DNA from: Thermoproteota archaeon
GTDB lineage: Archaea > Korarchaeota > JAOZGF01 > JAOZFZ01
Reading direction: 5' to 3'
Assembly: GCA_027492035.1 (NCBI GenBank)
Contig: JAOZFT010000004.1
Coordinates: forward strand, 411,249-475,248
Length of the DNA: 64,000 bases
The notes under the pieces are model-generated. The model was not told where the DNA came from. It did not search any database and worked only from the letters and a program-made list of their open reading frames with translations. A program made the position numbers and the translations under genes. Positions 9,097-17,516 of the stretch are shown here, in pieces; the first letter of the stretch is position 1, and every line of letters begins with the position of its first letter.

Positions 9097-10227
9097 TTAC
9101 ATAAGTTTTATATTCCTTTTTAAGGTTAGGTTTCTTGCCTGGATCCATTTGGCTAATTTATCCTTTATAATTACTTCTGTTTCTTTTAACTCCTTTATGC
9201 TTTTGCTTCCAGTCAAAAACATAACAGCTTTTAATTCATTTTTTAATTGTTCCATTTTTTTAATTACTTCCTCTCTTTTTAAGTTATATATCCATCTTAA
9301 AACAGGTAAAGCGGTGCCTGCTAGATCTGAACCTATAGCTAGAACCTTAGCTATTTCTAAACCTGTTCTTATCCCTCCACTTCCAATTATTTCTATTTTA
9401 TCCTTTACAGCTGATTTCACTTCAAGCAACGTCGCAGCTGTAGGTATTCCCCAGTCCCATAGGAGGGAACCTAATTGCTCTTTCTCCCTTTCTCCATGTA
9501 ATGTAGCTCTTACTTTTTCTACTGCACTCCAACTTGTTCCACCTGCGCCGGAAATATCTATTGCACTGACTCCTGCTTTTAAAAGTTTTTCAGCTAATTC
9601 TTTAGTTATTCCTGCTCCTGTCTCCTTTATAATAACTGGAACAGGTGAATAGCTGCAAACTTCCTCTATTTTCTTAAGTGCATATTTAAAATTAAGGGAT
9701 CCTTTCATTTGAAGAATTTCTTGTAAGGGGTTTAAGTGAATAGCTAAGGCATCTGCCTCCACCATGTTAATGATTTCCTCTAATTCTTTACTGCCAAAGC
9801 CATTCAGAAACTGCGTTATCCCTATATTAGCCATTATAAAACTGTCTGGTGCCTCCCTTCTGATAACTTTGAAACTTTCTATATCTCCATTTTTTTCTAA
9901 AGCTGCTCTTTGGCTACCTACCCCTGCACCCACCCCGACCTCCTGGATTATTTCCCCTATTCTTGCGTTTATTTTCTTTGAGTAGGGATGTCCCCCAGTT
10001 ATCCCTGTTATAACGAGTGGGAAACTGAATTTATAACCTAAAAAGGTTGTTTCTGTTTCTATTTCGTCGAAAGAAACTTCAGGCAGTGCTTGATGCAAAA
10101 ACAGAACATCCTCTAGCCAAGTGGTTTTTTTTATTGCTTCAATATTGTACCCAACACATATTTGGAGATGTTCAAGTTTCCTGCTGGCTGTTTCAGATTC
10201 AAAAACTTTTTTTTCTGAAAAATTCAA
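9097..10227 (-). CDS. fni: type 2 isopentenyl-diphosphate delta-isomerase
   Basis: FMN- and NADPH-dependent enzyme interconverting IPP and DMAPP for archaeal isoprenoid lipids, 376 aa. Family signatures are RKLEHLQIC near residue 16, GITGGHPYSKKIN near 75, HLNPLQEILQ near 145, KETGAGIT near 180, DISGAGGTSW near 205 and the FMN-phosphate region IIGSGGIRTG near 255. It lies 35 bp downstream of the Memo gene, matching the archaeal rpsB-memo-(mevalonate kinase/IPK)-fni neighbourhood, but the kinases are not between them here. Confidence 0.96.
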   Translation of the reverse strand: MNFSEKKVFESETASRKLEHLQICVGYNIEAIKKTTWLEDVLFLHQALPEVSFDEIETETTFLGYKFSFPLVITGITGGHPYSKKINARIGEIIQEVGVGAGVGSQRAALEKNGDIESFKVIRREAPDSFIMANIGITQFLNGFGSKELEEIINMVEADALAIHLNPLQEILQMKGSLNFKYALKKIEEVCSYSPVPVIIKETGAGITKELAEKLLKAGVSAIDISGAGGTSWSAVEKVRATLHGEREKEQLGSLLWDWGIPTAATLLEVKSAVKDKIEIIGSGGIRTGLEIAKVLAIGSDLAGTALPVLRWIYNLKREEVIKKMEQLKNELKAVMFLTGSKSIKELKETEVIIKDKLAKWIQARNLTLKRNIKLM

Positions 10228-10262
10228 TTTTCCACCTTCCTTATCTCCTTTTAAAGCTTTAT

Positions 10263-11141
10263 TTAACTTATTTCAATGGCAGCATAACCCACTATTGCTT
10301 CTGGATTTCTTGATATTTCATAGGATGTGTAGTATTTCAGTAACTTAACTTCTTTATAATTAAGTTTTTCAGCTAAGTTAAGTAAAGCAGAGACAGGTGA
10401 ATAGCCACACATGGTTGTTCCTGTTTCCATAACTGTAGTTAATAGTTTCTCACCGTCTAAGTTGCGGATTATATTTATTAATTTCATATCGTTCTCTTTA
10501 ATCCATTCTAGAATACTCTCTACATTTTCTGTTCCAGCTGGGCAATAGCCATACATTACACCATAATGGGTGAAATCAGAAGAGGCTATTACCGCAATTT
10601 CTTTTACCTCATCTTTCAAAACATCGGCTAAAGACTCAGCAAACTTTTTTATTTTAGGGTATGAGGTTTCAGAAACTATTACAGGAACTATCTTCACTTC
10701 AGGGTTTACGTACTGCAGAAAAGGGAGCTGGACTTCAATGGAGTGCTCATATAAATGTGGATTATTGCTAACCTTAGCAACTTCTACCTCCCCAACTATT
10801 TCTTCCCTTAACTCATTGTTAACTTCTATTTCACCTAAAGGTGTCTTCCAGTGGCTGAAGGAGTCTAAGAAAAACCCTCTATATCCTTCATGACTTGTGC
10901 CAAAAATTATTGCGGTATCAATATCTTCCTGCGTTGAAATAATTTTGTAAACCCATGCTGCAGCAGGGCCTGAGTATACATAGCCTGCATGTGGAGTCAC
11001 AAAACCAAAACTTTTCCTCCTCTTCTCAATTTTTGCACCCCTAGGTCCCAAGGACGAATTGAAACATTCTTCTATTGTTTCAATTAAAGTTTTTTTTGAT
11101 GCGGGGTAGAAGCCGATGGCTATAGGCTGTCTTACTTTCAA
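10263..11141 (-). CDS. Memo family protein (AmmeMemoRadiSam protein B)
   Basis: 292-aa member of the MEMO1 family, which has a fold like class III aromatic dioxygenases. Seen are RQPIAIGFYPASKK at the N-terminus, FVTPHAGYVYSGPAAAWVY, IIFGTSHEGYRG, EHSIEVQLPFLQY and SSDFTHYG. Conserved in archaea next to rpsB and mevalonate-pathway genes, but its biochemical role there is not settled. It starts 270 bp after rpsB, separated by an unexplained segment, and is followed 35 bp later by fni. Confidence 0.92.
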   Translation of the reverse strand: MKVRQPIAIGFYPASKKTLIETIEECFNSSLGPRGAKIEKRRKSFGFVTPHAGYVYSGPAAAWVYKIISTQEDIDTAIIFGTSHEGYRGFFLDSFSHWKTPLGEIEVNNELREEIVGEVEVAKVSNNPHLYEHSIEVQLPFLQYVNPEVKIVPVIVSETSYPKIKKFAESLADVLKDEVKEIAVIASSDFTHYGVMYGYCPAGTENVESILEWIKENDMKLINIIRNLDGEKLLTTVMETGTTMCGYSPVSALLNLAEKLNYKEVKLLKYYTSYEISRNPEAIVGYAAIEIS

Positions 11142-11156
11142 AATCTTCTCATCTCT

Positions 11157-11413
11157 CTAGCTCTCTCGTTGAGGAGTTCCCCTCGGGAGGATGTGATCAT
11201 GAGGGGTGAGAAATTTTAATTCTTCTTCTGTTGGGTAAGTTTGTGTAGGGCTGGGGTAGTCCAAAACCGCTCCTGTGGAGGCTGAAATCTCTACGGCCCG
11301 CCTTCCACACAGGTTGTAGAGAAGGAGTTCCACTTGCTGAAACCTCCATTGTGAATGGAGGAAAATCATGCTTGGTTGCTGAAGTAGAAAACCTTCTATG
11401 AAGGTTGGGTAAT
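11157..11413 (-). ncRNA. candidate structured RNA between rpsB and memo
   Basis: This stretch is visibly richer in G+C than its surroundings and holds several stems: AACCTTC/GAAGGTT, CCTCCATT/AATGGAGG with a 3-nt loop, TCTCTAC/GTAGAGA enclosing 21 nt, and CTCC/GGAG. Three copies of a TTTCAGC or TTCAGCAA segment lie between the stems on the minus strand. An 86-codon frame spans it but its amino-acid composition, rich in aromatic residues, Pro and Ser with little Lys or Glu, is unlike the neighbours. I could not match it to RNase P, SRP or tRNA. Strand is assumed from the flanking operon. Confidence 0.4.
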
Positions 11414-12046
11414 TCATACACTTACACCTACTTCTGTTTCAAAATCTTTGGCTGTTAAGTTAATCTCTCCATCGGGCGGTATCTCCCCTCTCTCCCTTAA
11501 AATTTGCCGCGCTAAAACCCAGTAAATTAATGCTAAAGATTTTCTGCCTTTGTTGTTAGCTGGAATTATGAAATCAACAAAAGTTGTTTGATTATTTGTG
11601 TCACAAAGGGCTATAACCATTATCCCTTCCTTAGCCGCTTCAATCATTACTCTTTTATCGAGTTTTGGATCTGAAATAAACACAACTTCTGGTTCTATGT
11701 AGTCCTCTGAAAGATAGTTAGTGAATTTTCCAGGTGGAGTTCTGCCAGCTACAGCTTGGAAACCTGTTATTTCACTGAATTTCTTCACAGGTTTTAAAGC
11801 ATAAATTCTGGAGGAAGTTACAAATACTTCTCCTGGTTTAAATCTTGCTAAATATTTTGCAGCCACTCTAATTCTTTCATCTATCTTCCTTATATTTAAA
11901 ACATAAAGGCCGTCTGGTCTTAAAGAGTAAATGAATTTTCGCATGGGTTTAGTAGCTATCTTTGTCCCTATATGTACCCCTGCCTTTAAATAAACACTTC
12001 TTTCCACTAAAAAGGTGTATCTTTCCTTTCTGCTTTCTGTAGGCAT
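11414..12046 (-). CDS. rpsB: 30S ribosomal protein uS2 (S2)
   Basis: 210-aa archaeal uS2. Typical blocks: GVHIGTKIATKPMRKFIYSLRPDGLYVLN, SSRIYALKPVKKF, GRTPPGKFTN, EPEVVFISDPKLDKR and IPANNKGRKSLALIYW. The ATG directly follows the TAA of rpoN, so the two are translationally coupled within the rpl18e-rplM-rpsI-rpoN-rpsB operon. Confidence 0.97.
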   Translation of the reverse strand: MPTESRKERYTFLVERSVYLKAGVHIGTKIATKPMRKFIYSLRPDGLYVLNIRKIDERIRVAAKYLARFKPGEVFVTSSRIYALKPVKKFSEITGFQAVAGRTPPGKFTNYLSEDYIEPEVVFISDPKLDKRVMIEAAKEGIMVIALCDTNNQTTFVDFIIPANNKGRKSLALIYWVLARQILRERGEIPPDGEINLTAKDFETEVGVSV

Positions 12047-12284
12047 TTATTCACCTTCGTTTTCTTCTCTTTTTTCGTAGGCTAATATTTCATCTGCCAA
12101 GTCTAAATGTGTCAAAAACATCCTTCTGCAGCAGTATCTTTTTATTCCTAATTCATCTAAGGCTTCTTTTTTACTTTTCCCTTGCTTAAGTAATTTAAGG
12201 TAATCCTCCCAAAGATGACCTATAAGTTTTCCACAGGTGAAGCACCTTCCGCGTCATTCAACATGACTTTACGGGTATATGCAT
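12047..12284 (-). CDS. rpoN: DNA-directed RNA polymerase subunit N, split by a 22-nt intron
   Basis: Coding segments are 12269-12284 and 12047-12246, joined across an intron at 12247-12268. The spliced 71-aa product begins MHIPVRCFTCGKLIG and continues to KRYCCRRMFLTHLDL, carrying the zinc-binding CxxC...CC pattern of Rpb10/RpoN at normal length. Without splicing, translation from the ATG runs only eight codons to a TGA inside the intron. Exon 1 is 16 nt, so the junction falls inside codon 6 (Arg), A|GG. rpsI ends 17 bp upstream and rpsB follows directly. The family match and the BHB geometry agree on the same splice sites, so I regard this as a real intron. Confidence 0.93.
12247..12268 (-). 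other. BHB mini-intron in the rpoN mRNA
   Basis: The 22-nt intron consists of A, stem GTCAT, loop GTTGA, stem ATGAC, then GCGG and AA. Exon CCGT pairs with intron GCGG (one G-U) as the 4-bp central helix. Bulges are AA^A and AA^G, and the exon helix continues with C-G, A-T, T-G. Cutting after the second base of each bulge yields CCC-GTA-AGG-TGC, exactly the conserved Pro-Val-Arg-Cys of RpoN. Confidence 0.92.
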
Positions 12285-12300
12285 CCCTAAACCCCCTTTT

Positions 12301-12723
12301 TTATCTTTTCGATTTCTGGAACCTCGCTCTTGCTCCTCTCCCTCCGAATTTCTTGCTTTCTTTCAATCTTGCATCTTCAACTAACATAAACCTGTCATAT
12401 TCTAAGAATTTATTTTTTAAGGTTTCTCTCGTTTTTTCATCCTTAATCCATTTAAGAAGAGCTCTTGAAATAGCTACTTGAACTGCTTCAGCTTGTCCCA
12501 TGTAACCTCCCCCCTTGGCTTTAGCCTTTATGTCTATATTCTTTGTAATTTCCTCCCCAGCTAATAAAAGGGGCTCCATTATTTTCCATTTCGCAATTTC
12601 AGGTTGAAATATCTCAAGTGGGATATTGTTTATTTTTACCTTCCCTTTCCCTTTTTTAATCGTAACAGAAGCTCTTGCTGTCTTTCTTTTTGCACTTGCG
12701 AAAACAAATTCTCCGTTTACCAT
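12301..12723 (-). CDS. rpsI: 30S ribosomal protein uS9 (S9)
   Basis: 140-aa uS9. N-terminal FASAKRKTARASVTIKKGKGKVKIN, central GGGYMGQAEAVQVAISRALLKW and a C-terminal GGRGARARFQKSKR tail that reaches the P-site tRNA. It follows rplM by three bases and precedes rpoN by 17 bp. Confidence 0.97.
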   Translation of the reverse strand: MVNGEFVFASAKRKTARASVTIKKGKGKVKINNIPLEIFQPEIAKWKIMEPLLLAGEEITKNIDIKAKAKGGGYMGQAEAVQVAISRALLKWIKDEKTRETLKNKFLEYDRFMLVEDARLKESKKFGGRGARARFQKSKR

Positions 12724-12726
12724 TCC

Positions 12727-13182
12727 TTAACTCATCCTCCAATCGCTCGTTAGCTCCGCTATCTCCCTTAAAGTTATCGTAGAACTTCTTACACTTAATT
12801 TTGAACTGGTTAATGAATCCACTTTCTCTTTTTTAACATTTTCAAGTTCTGCAGGTACCCCTAAAAAAACTCTTAACATTTTGTATGCCTGTCTCCCCTT
12901 CCCCTTTTTGTAAGGAAGCATTCCTCTAACTGTTCTCTTAAACAACCTATCTGGTCTTGCATAGTAAAATGGCCCTTTTCGAGGGTTAGCGAGGTTTTTT
13001 CTCCATTTCCTCTTTAAATACTCCCTTAAAACCTTTTGCCTCTTTCCACTCACTACTATTTTTTCTGCATTAACTACAGCCACTTTTTTACCGTTTAACA
13101 ACTTTTTTGCTACATATGAAGCCAATCTGCCCAGTATTGTTTGCTCTCCATCCAGTACAATGTCGAAATTCACTTTGTTCAC
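12727..13182 (-). CDS. rplM: 50S ribosomal protein uL13 (L13)
   Basis: 151-aa archaeal uL13. Recognisable are DGEQTILGRLASYVAKKLLNGKKVAVVNAEK near the start and RTVRGMLPYKKGKGRQAYKMLRVFLGVP in the middle. Its start overlaps the rpl18e stop by 4 bp, indicating coupled translation. Confidence 0.97.
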   Translation of the reverse strand: MNKVNFDIVLDGEQTILGRLASYVAKKLLNGKKVAVVNAEKIVVSGKRQKVLREYLKRKWRKNLANPRKGPFYYARPDRLFKRTVRGMLPYKKGKGRQAYKMLRVFLGVPAELENVKKEKVDSLTSSKLSVRSSTITLREIAELTSDWRMS

Positions 13183-13541
13183 CTTAAAATTTTAATATTT
13201 GATCCCTTAGGGTTTAATTCGGCAATTTCTGTCAGTTTTAAAGCTCTTCCTTTTGCCTCCACTATTTTCTCAACTGCCCTTTTTGAGAAGGAGTAAGCTG
13301 CTACATTCACTTCATGTTTCAGGGTTCCCCCACCAAGTACCTTACCAGGCACTATCACATATTCTCCTTTACCAGTTAATCTATCTATTTTACTTAAGTT
13401 CACCACTATCCTCTTTCTTTTGCTCCTTGAAAGGAGTTCAGCTACTCTTCTCCAGATCTTAGCCTTTTCTTCCCTTGATTTCATTTTAAGGAATGTTATC
13501 AACTCTTTCAGTTCTTCACTGGCAGGTTCTTTCTTTACCAA
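13179..13541 (-). CDS. rpl18e: 50S ribosomal protein eL18 (L18e)
   Basis: 120-aa eL18 with WRRVAELLSRSKRKRIVVNLSKIDRLT, VIVPGKVLGGGTLKHEVNVAAYSFSKRAVEKI and a C-terminal GSNIKILR. First gene of its ribosomal operon here. The genes usually upstream in archaea (rpoD, rps11, rps4, rps13) are absent; a candidate C/D box sRNA and FBP aldolase/phosphatase take that place. Confidence 0.96.
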   Translation of the reverse strand: MVKKEPASEELKELITFLKMKSREEKAKIWRRVAELLSRSKRKRIVVNLSKIDRLTGKGEYVIVPGKVLGGGTLKHEVNVAAYSFSKRAVEKIVEAKGRALKLTEIAELNPKGSNIKILR

Positions 13542-13583
13542 TTTCAGTTCCTCCTCTAAGTTTTTAGGGGGAAGAGGCTAGGC

Positions 13584-13647
13584 GAGGCTCAGTTTTCCAG
13601 GTTCTCATCATTTTTTTCAAGCTCTGCGTAGGTACTTCACAGCCTCC
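13584..13647 (-). ncRNA. candidate C/D box guide sRNA
   Basis: Reading 5' to 3' on the minus strand: terminal stem GAGGC, a degenerate C box (TGTGAAG), 14 nt of guide, a degenerate D' box (TTGA), 5-nt spacer, perfect C' box ATGATGA, 12-nt guide GAACCTGGAAAA, perfect D box CTGA, then GCCTC closing the stem. The order and spacings fit an archaeal double-guide 2'-O-methylation sRNA of about 64 nt. The weak first C box is the main doubt. It fills the gap between rpl18e and the FBPase gene. Confidence 0.5.
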
Positions 13648-13677
13648 CCTTACAATGAAGATTTTATAAAACCTTAC

Positions 13678-14772
13678 CTATTTTTCATTTATAAACCTAT
13701 CCTTTAACTTTTTGAGAACCTGGGGTAATGTTGTGTATTCCATTTCGTGGGCGCTTAATCTGTGGGGCATAAAGGGGCCGTGTTTCCTTAAGTAGTCGCT
13801 GACAAAATTGGCCATATCTCTCGCGTTGTTAAAAGCTGGATCATCAAATAAATCAGCCGGGCCTATTAGTAAACCATTTGAAACTTGGAAACCCAATGCA
13901 ACTATTCGTGGGGGGCCGTCAAATCTAGTGCATTTGGCATCTTTTAGCCCCACAGGCATTAAGGGACCTATATGGCTTCCTCGCATCCATCCAGCCACTA
14001 GATGGGGGAAACTGAAACCCTCCAGTATTTCCCCAATGGCTGGCAATCCATGCTGAGCCCTAACTATCGCTACTGGGTCATCTTTACCCACGTATTTCCC
14101 CGCTATCAAATTCACTTTATCTGTACTCACCGATGCAGCTACTGTTCCATCCTTCTTTGAAACCTCCTTTATAACATATTTACCTGTTGTTCCTATTAAA
14201 GCCAAAATGTCGTACATTTCCTCTGGACTGCTTAACTGAAGCATATCACCTGTGTAAACATCAGTTATTTTGAAATTGAAGCCCTCATGCATTTTTGGGT
14301 CTATAACCAAGCCTGCTGTACAGAAAGGGTCTGAAAAAATTCTGAAAAGAGGTAAATTGAAAGCTCCAGGTTCTGTTTTGTCAGCCATTAAAACTACGAC
14401 AGGTTCTGATTTCCTCTCTTCAAATTCCAGCTCGGCTACACCTGGACCCATACCTCTGACGTTACCTGAAAAGGCTTCTTTGAGAATATCTTGCCCAGCA
14501 GCATAAAGGTGCATCTCTTGAGCTTTTTGTTTACATTTATTAAATGCTTCCCAGGCTAGGCTGTGCACTTCACTGCTATTTTTTCCTTTTCTATGACTCA
14601 TCACCAGCTCTAAGTCGTCTCCGCAATTAGTTACAAAAAAATCTTTTATTATCCCCTCCTCTTTCCCCCTCTTTAAGTTCTCCTTAGCTGTGTCAAGCAG
14701 TGGCTTTGGCACTATGTGATGTCCTGCTAGTGACCCTACATCAGCCTTTATTACCGAAATTGTAACCTTCAA
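13678..14772 (-). CDS. fbp: bifunctional fructose-1,6-bisphosphate aldolase/phosphatase
   Basis: 364-aa archaeal type V FBPase/aldolase of gluconeogenesis, which condenses triose phosphates and dephosphorylates the product. Conserved blocks: ISVIKADVGSLAGHH at the N-terminus (metal ligand Asp), CGDDLELVMSH, GNVRGMGPGVAELEFEER, KTEPGAFNLPLFRIFSDPF, and RGSHIGPLMPVGLKDAKCTRFDGPPR. Length matches the family. It sits alone between the candidate sRNA and polB. Confidence 0.97.
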   Translation of the reverse strand: MKVTISVIKADVGSLAGHHIVPKPLLDTAKENLKRGKEEGIIKDFFVTNCGDDLELVMSHRKGKNSSEVHSLAWEAFNKCKQKAQEMHLYAAGQDILKEAFSGNVRGMGPGVAELEFEERKSEPVVVLMADKTEPGAFNLPLFRIFSDPFCTAGLVIDPKMHEGFNFKITDVYTGDMLQLSSPEEMYDILALIGTTGKYVIKEVSKKDGTVAASVSTDKVNLIAGKYVGKDDPVAIVRAQHGLPAIGEILEGFSFPHLVAGWMRGSHIGPLMPVGLKDAKCTRFDGPPRIVALGFQVSNGLLIGPADLFDDPAFNNARDMANFVSDYLRKHGPFMPHRLSAHEMEYTTLPQVLKKLKDRFINEK

Positions 14773-14828
14773 TTATTTCCCCTCGACCAAATGCTTAAAA
14801 TTGTTTTCTTAAATTGGTAAAAGGGACA

Positions 14829-17345
14829 TTAGTTAAAAAAACTTTCTAAAGTTTTAGACCCTATTATTTCGTCGAAATCTAGGTTAAGGGCATCAAGTAC
14901 TTGTTCAAAAGTTGTTTTTAATGTTTCAACATATTTATCAATGTCTATTTCGCTTTTCTTTGTGAGACTTAACGGTTTAACTCCTATTTTGCCTTTTGTT
15001 TTGATGAAATTTATTGTGTCTCCTGGTTCTATGTTTACTCCCTTCTTTTCAAGCATTCTTGCAGCTTTAACATGTTGAGGAGTTGTTTTAGTGTACCTGT
15101 TTAATGGCTTTGTCAAAGAAACTTTAAAGGAGAGATCCTCCAGGTTAAATGTTTTGTTTTTAAGTGCAAGATACTTTTCCTTAATTATTTTCTGTATTTC
15201 CTTCTTGGCTTCTTTAAATTCTTGTTCAGTTTTCACTTTCCCTAAAATCTCAACCATTTCATAAAAAGCGGTCTTTATGAAGGGGGGAGTGTTCTTCTTT
15301 TTCCCTATAAGACCCTTTATATCCACTGTGCCGTCAAGATAAACCCCTATGTAATTCTTTTTCCTTTTCGATAAGGCAACATATCGATAAATCTTGTCTA
15401 TATCCATATCTATGCTGAATTTCTCCTCAACCCATCTCATAAGTTCCTCTATAACTTTTTTAGGTGGTTTTTCAAGAAAAACAGAATCTGTGTCACCATA
15501 AATTACTTTTATTCCCCTTCTTTGAGATTCCTTCATGACTTCTATGATCAAATGTCTACCATAAGCTGTTATGCTTTCTGCCACAGGTGGACAGTAGTAG
15601 CTGAATGTTTCAGCACCTAAAACACCATAAGATGCGTTCAATATGACCTTAAGAGCTTGCTGTATGACTTTATTTTTTTCTCTTTCTTTTACAGGTAAAT
15701 CCTTGGCTTTGGATTTTGGTTTGAACCACCTCACTCTTACATCCCTTAAAGATCCCATCAAAACAGAAATTAAGCCTCTTCGCCTCGTACAAACCCAATG
15801 AGGTGTGTCAGGAACTTTGTTTCCTCTACACCCCGGATCGTTACAGTTAATTGTTTCGTAACTTAAGTTTCTACTTTTTATTAAGCTTGGATAAAGACTG
15901 GCGAAATCTAGCACTGTGACGTTGAAATGAACTCCTTCAGCCGGTGGAATAATCACAGCCCCCTTGTACTTTTTTCCCTGAATTACAGACTTTGTTTTTG
16001 CTTCTCCCTTCTTTTCAATAATGTCCTCAGAGTTTGGAATCAATAACCCCCTTTTTCGGTGTTCGTAGTTTAAAAGGTTTCTTATCCAAGCTGAAACTCC
16101 TGTCCTTGTCACATCTTCTAAACTTAATCTAGAAATTTTACTGATCAAAATGATTAAGTTCATAACTAGGCCGTCATTGAAAGTTGTTAACTCCATTGTC
16201 AATTCGGAATCTCTAAGACAGTATTTGGCGAGTTGCTCCAAAGTCAACTGTGAAATCTCTTCTTCTAATTCTATTTTCCCTTTAGAGAGTAAAGCTGTTG
16301 ACACTTCATCAAGAGTTGCGTTTCTGTATCTTTCAGAGAAAGCGTAAACTTGGATTGACCTGTTATGAAAGAATTTATAAAGGTCTAAATGAAGCCCAGG
16401 CTCTATTTTAAACGAATCTTTTCCTTCCTTTAAAGGAATCTCCTTCCGGTTTATTCCAAGTTTTTCAGCTCTATGAGCCAAGTAGGGTAAATCAAAGTTG
16501 TCTCCGTTAAAAGTAACCAGTAAAGGAATATTTTTTATTTCATTAAATATCTCCCTGATCATTTCTTGTTCAGAATTGAAAAAGTAAACCTTCGCCCTCT
16601 CTTTCAAACTTTCCAAATTCCCCTCTTTTACAGAAACTCTCTTCAGTAGAAATATTTTCCGTTCTGACTTATTACTGACTAGAGTTGCAGCTATTACTGG
16701 GTAATTAGCTTCTTTTGCGTAAGGTATCCTCCCAACTTTTGGAGAGAAAACTTCTATGTCTAAAGCTGTTCTGGTGATATTAGGTATGGTAGCTGATAAC
16801 AACTTAAACCAGTTAGCTGTTTCTTTATAAACTTCTGGGTCGAAAAGGAGCTCCTCCCTGAATAAGTTTTTCCATTTTTCATTTTTCCCGTTTTCTTTTT
16901 CAACCCTTTTTAAGGAGCCGCTTTCACTGATGAGATATTCCTCCCCAATTATAAGCTTATGATCATAAATATAATTGTTCCTGTATTTTATTTTATCCTC
17001 CCATAAGTGAGCGCTTAACTTTTTTCTTTCGAAAACTTCTCTTATGCTGTTTCTCCTTCCACTTATCCATAAAGGATCTTCAACCTCTATTTTTGTAAAT
17101 TTCCTTTTCTTGTTTAGTAATGTATCGAAAAGAGTTACTTCTTTAAAGCTAAGAACAGCTTGTTGTATTTCTTTATCTAACACTTTCTGTACTTCTTCTT
17201 TGGTTAAATCCGTTAAACAATAAGGTCTATGACCGGTTGAATCAGCTACTTTCAAAATTATTTCTTTTTCAGGGTTATAGAATTTCATTATTGCCTTCTT
17301 TTCTTTTCCATCATAATTTACGCCAAGTAAAAAGCCTCTTTCCAT
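14829..17345 (-). CDS. polB: family-B DNA polymerase
   Basis: 838-aa replicative-type polymerase with intact proofreading and polymerase sites: ExoI ALDIEVFSP near residue 190, ExoII TFNGDNFDLPY near 285, ExoIII YCLRDSELT near 375, motif A DFASLYPSLI near 480, motif B VILNASYGVLG near 565, motif C YGDTDSVF near 615 and the KKKNY-type motif (SKRKKNYIGV). No intein is inserted at these sites. The gene stands alone, 57 bp upstream of the FBPase gene on the same strand. Confidence 0.96.
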   Translation of the reverse strand: MERGFLLGVNYDGKEKKAIMKFYNPEKEIILKVADSTGHRPYCLTDLTKEEVQKVLDKEIQQAVLSFKEVTLFDTLLNKKRKFTKIEVEDPLWISGRRNSIREVFERKKLSAHLWEDKIKYRNNYIYDHKLIIGEEYLISESGSLKRVEKENGKNEKWKNLFREELLFDPEVYKETANWFKLLSATIPNITRTALDIEVFSPKVGRIPYAKEANYPVIAATLVSNKSERKIFLLKRVSVKEGNLESLKERAKVYFFNSEQEMIREIFNEIKNIPLLVTFNGDNFDLPYLAHRAEKLGINRKEIPLKEGKDSFKIEPGLHLDLYKFFHNRSIQVYAFSERYRNATLDEVSTALLSKGKIELEEEISQLTLEQLAKYCLRDSELTMELTTFNDGLVMNLIILISKISRLSLEDVTRTGVSAWIRNLLNYEHRKRGLLIPNSEDIIEKKGEAKTKSVIQGKKYKGAVIIPPAEGVHFNVTVLDFASLYPSLIKSRNLSYETINCNDPGCRGNKVPDTPHWVCTRRRGLISVLMGSLRDVRVRWFKPKSKAKDLPVKEREKNKVIQQALKVILNASYGVLGAETFSYYCPPVAESITAYGRHLIIEVMKESQRRGIKVIYGDTDSVFLEKPPKKVIEELMRWVEEKFSIDMDIDKIYRYVALSKRKKNYIGVYLDGTVDIKGLIGKKKNTPPFIKTAFYEMVEILGKVKTEQEFKEAKKEIQKIIKEKYLALKNKTFNLEDLSFKVSLTKPLNRYTKTTPQHVKAARMLEKKGVNIEPGDTINFIKTKGKIGVKPLSLTKKSEIDIDKYVETLKTTFEQVLDALNLDFDEIIGSKTLESFFN

Positions 17346-17516
17346 TTATTTACCACTATAAAGGTTTTTGATTCCCTCTTTTCTTAGAAAAAGAGGAAAC
17401 TTAAAAATTTTGGTGATCTTTCTTGTCAGCCCTTCTTTCTATGATAAAAGGAAGAATTTTTTAAATCTATTTTTGTGTATGAAGAGGGTATAGAAGAAAT
17501 GAAAAGCAATGAAGGG

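Noticed and set aside
11157..11413. RNase P or SRP RNA
   Set aside because: No RNase P CR-I/CR-V sequences and no SRP helix-8 GGAG-loop signature on either strand.
11157..11417. 86-codon (and overlapping 74-codon) frames between rpsB and memo as genes
   Set aside because: Composition unlike neighbouring proteins, two frames equally open and stems throughout; a structured RNA fits better.
12247..12268. Sequencing error or frameshift in rpoN and glyA
   Set aside because: The inserted bases form complete BHB structures whose standard cleavage sites coincide exactly with the frame-restoring junctions in both genes.
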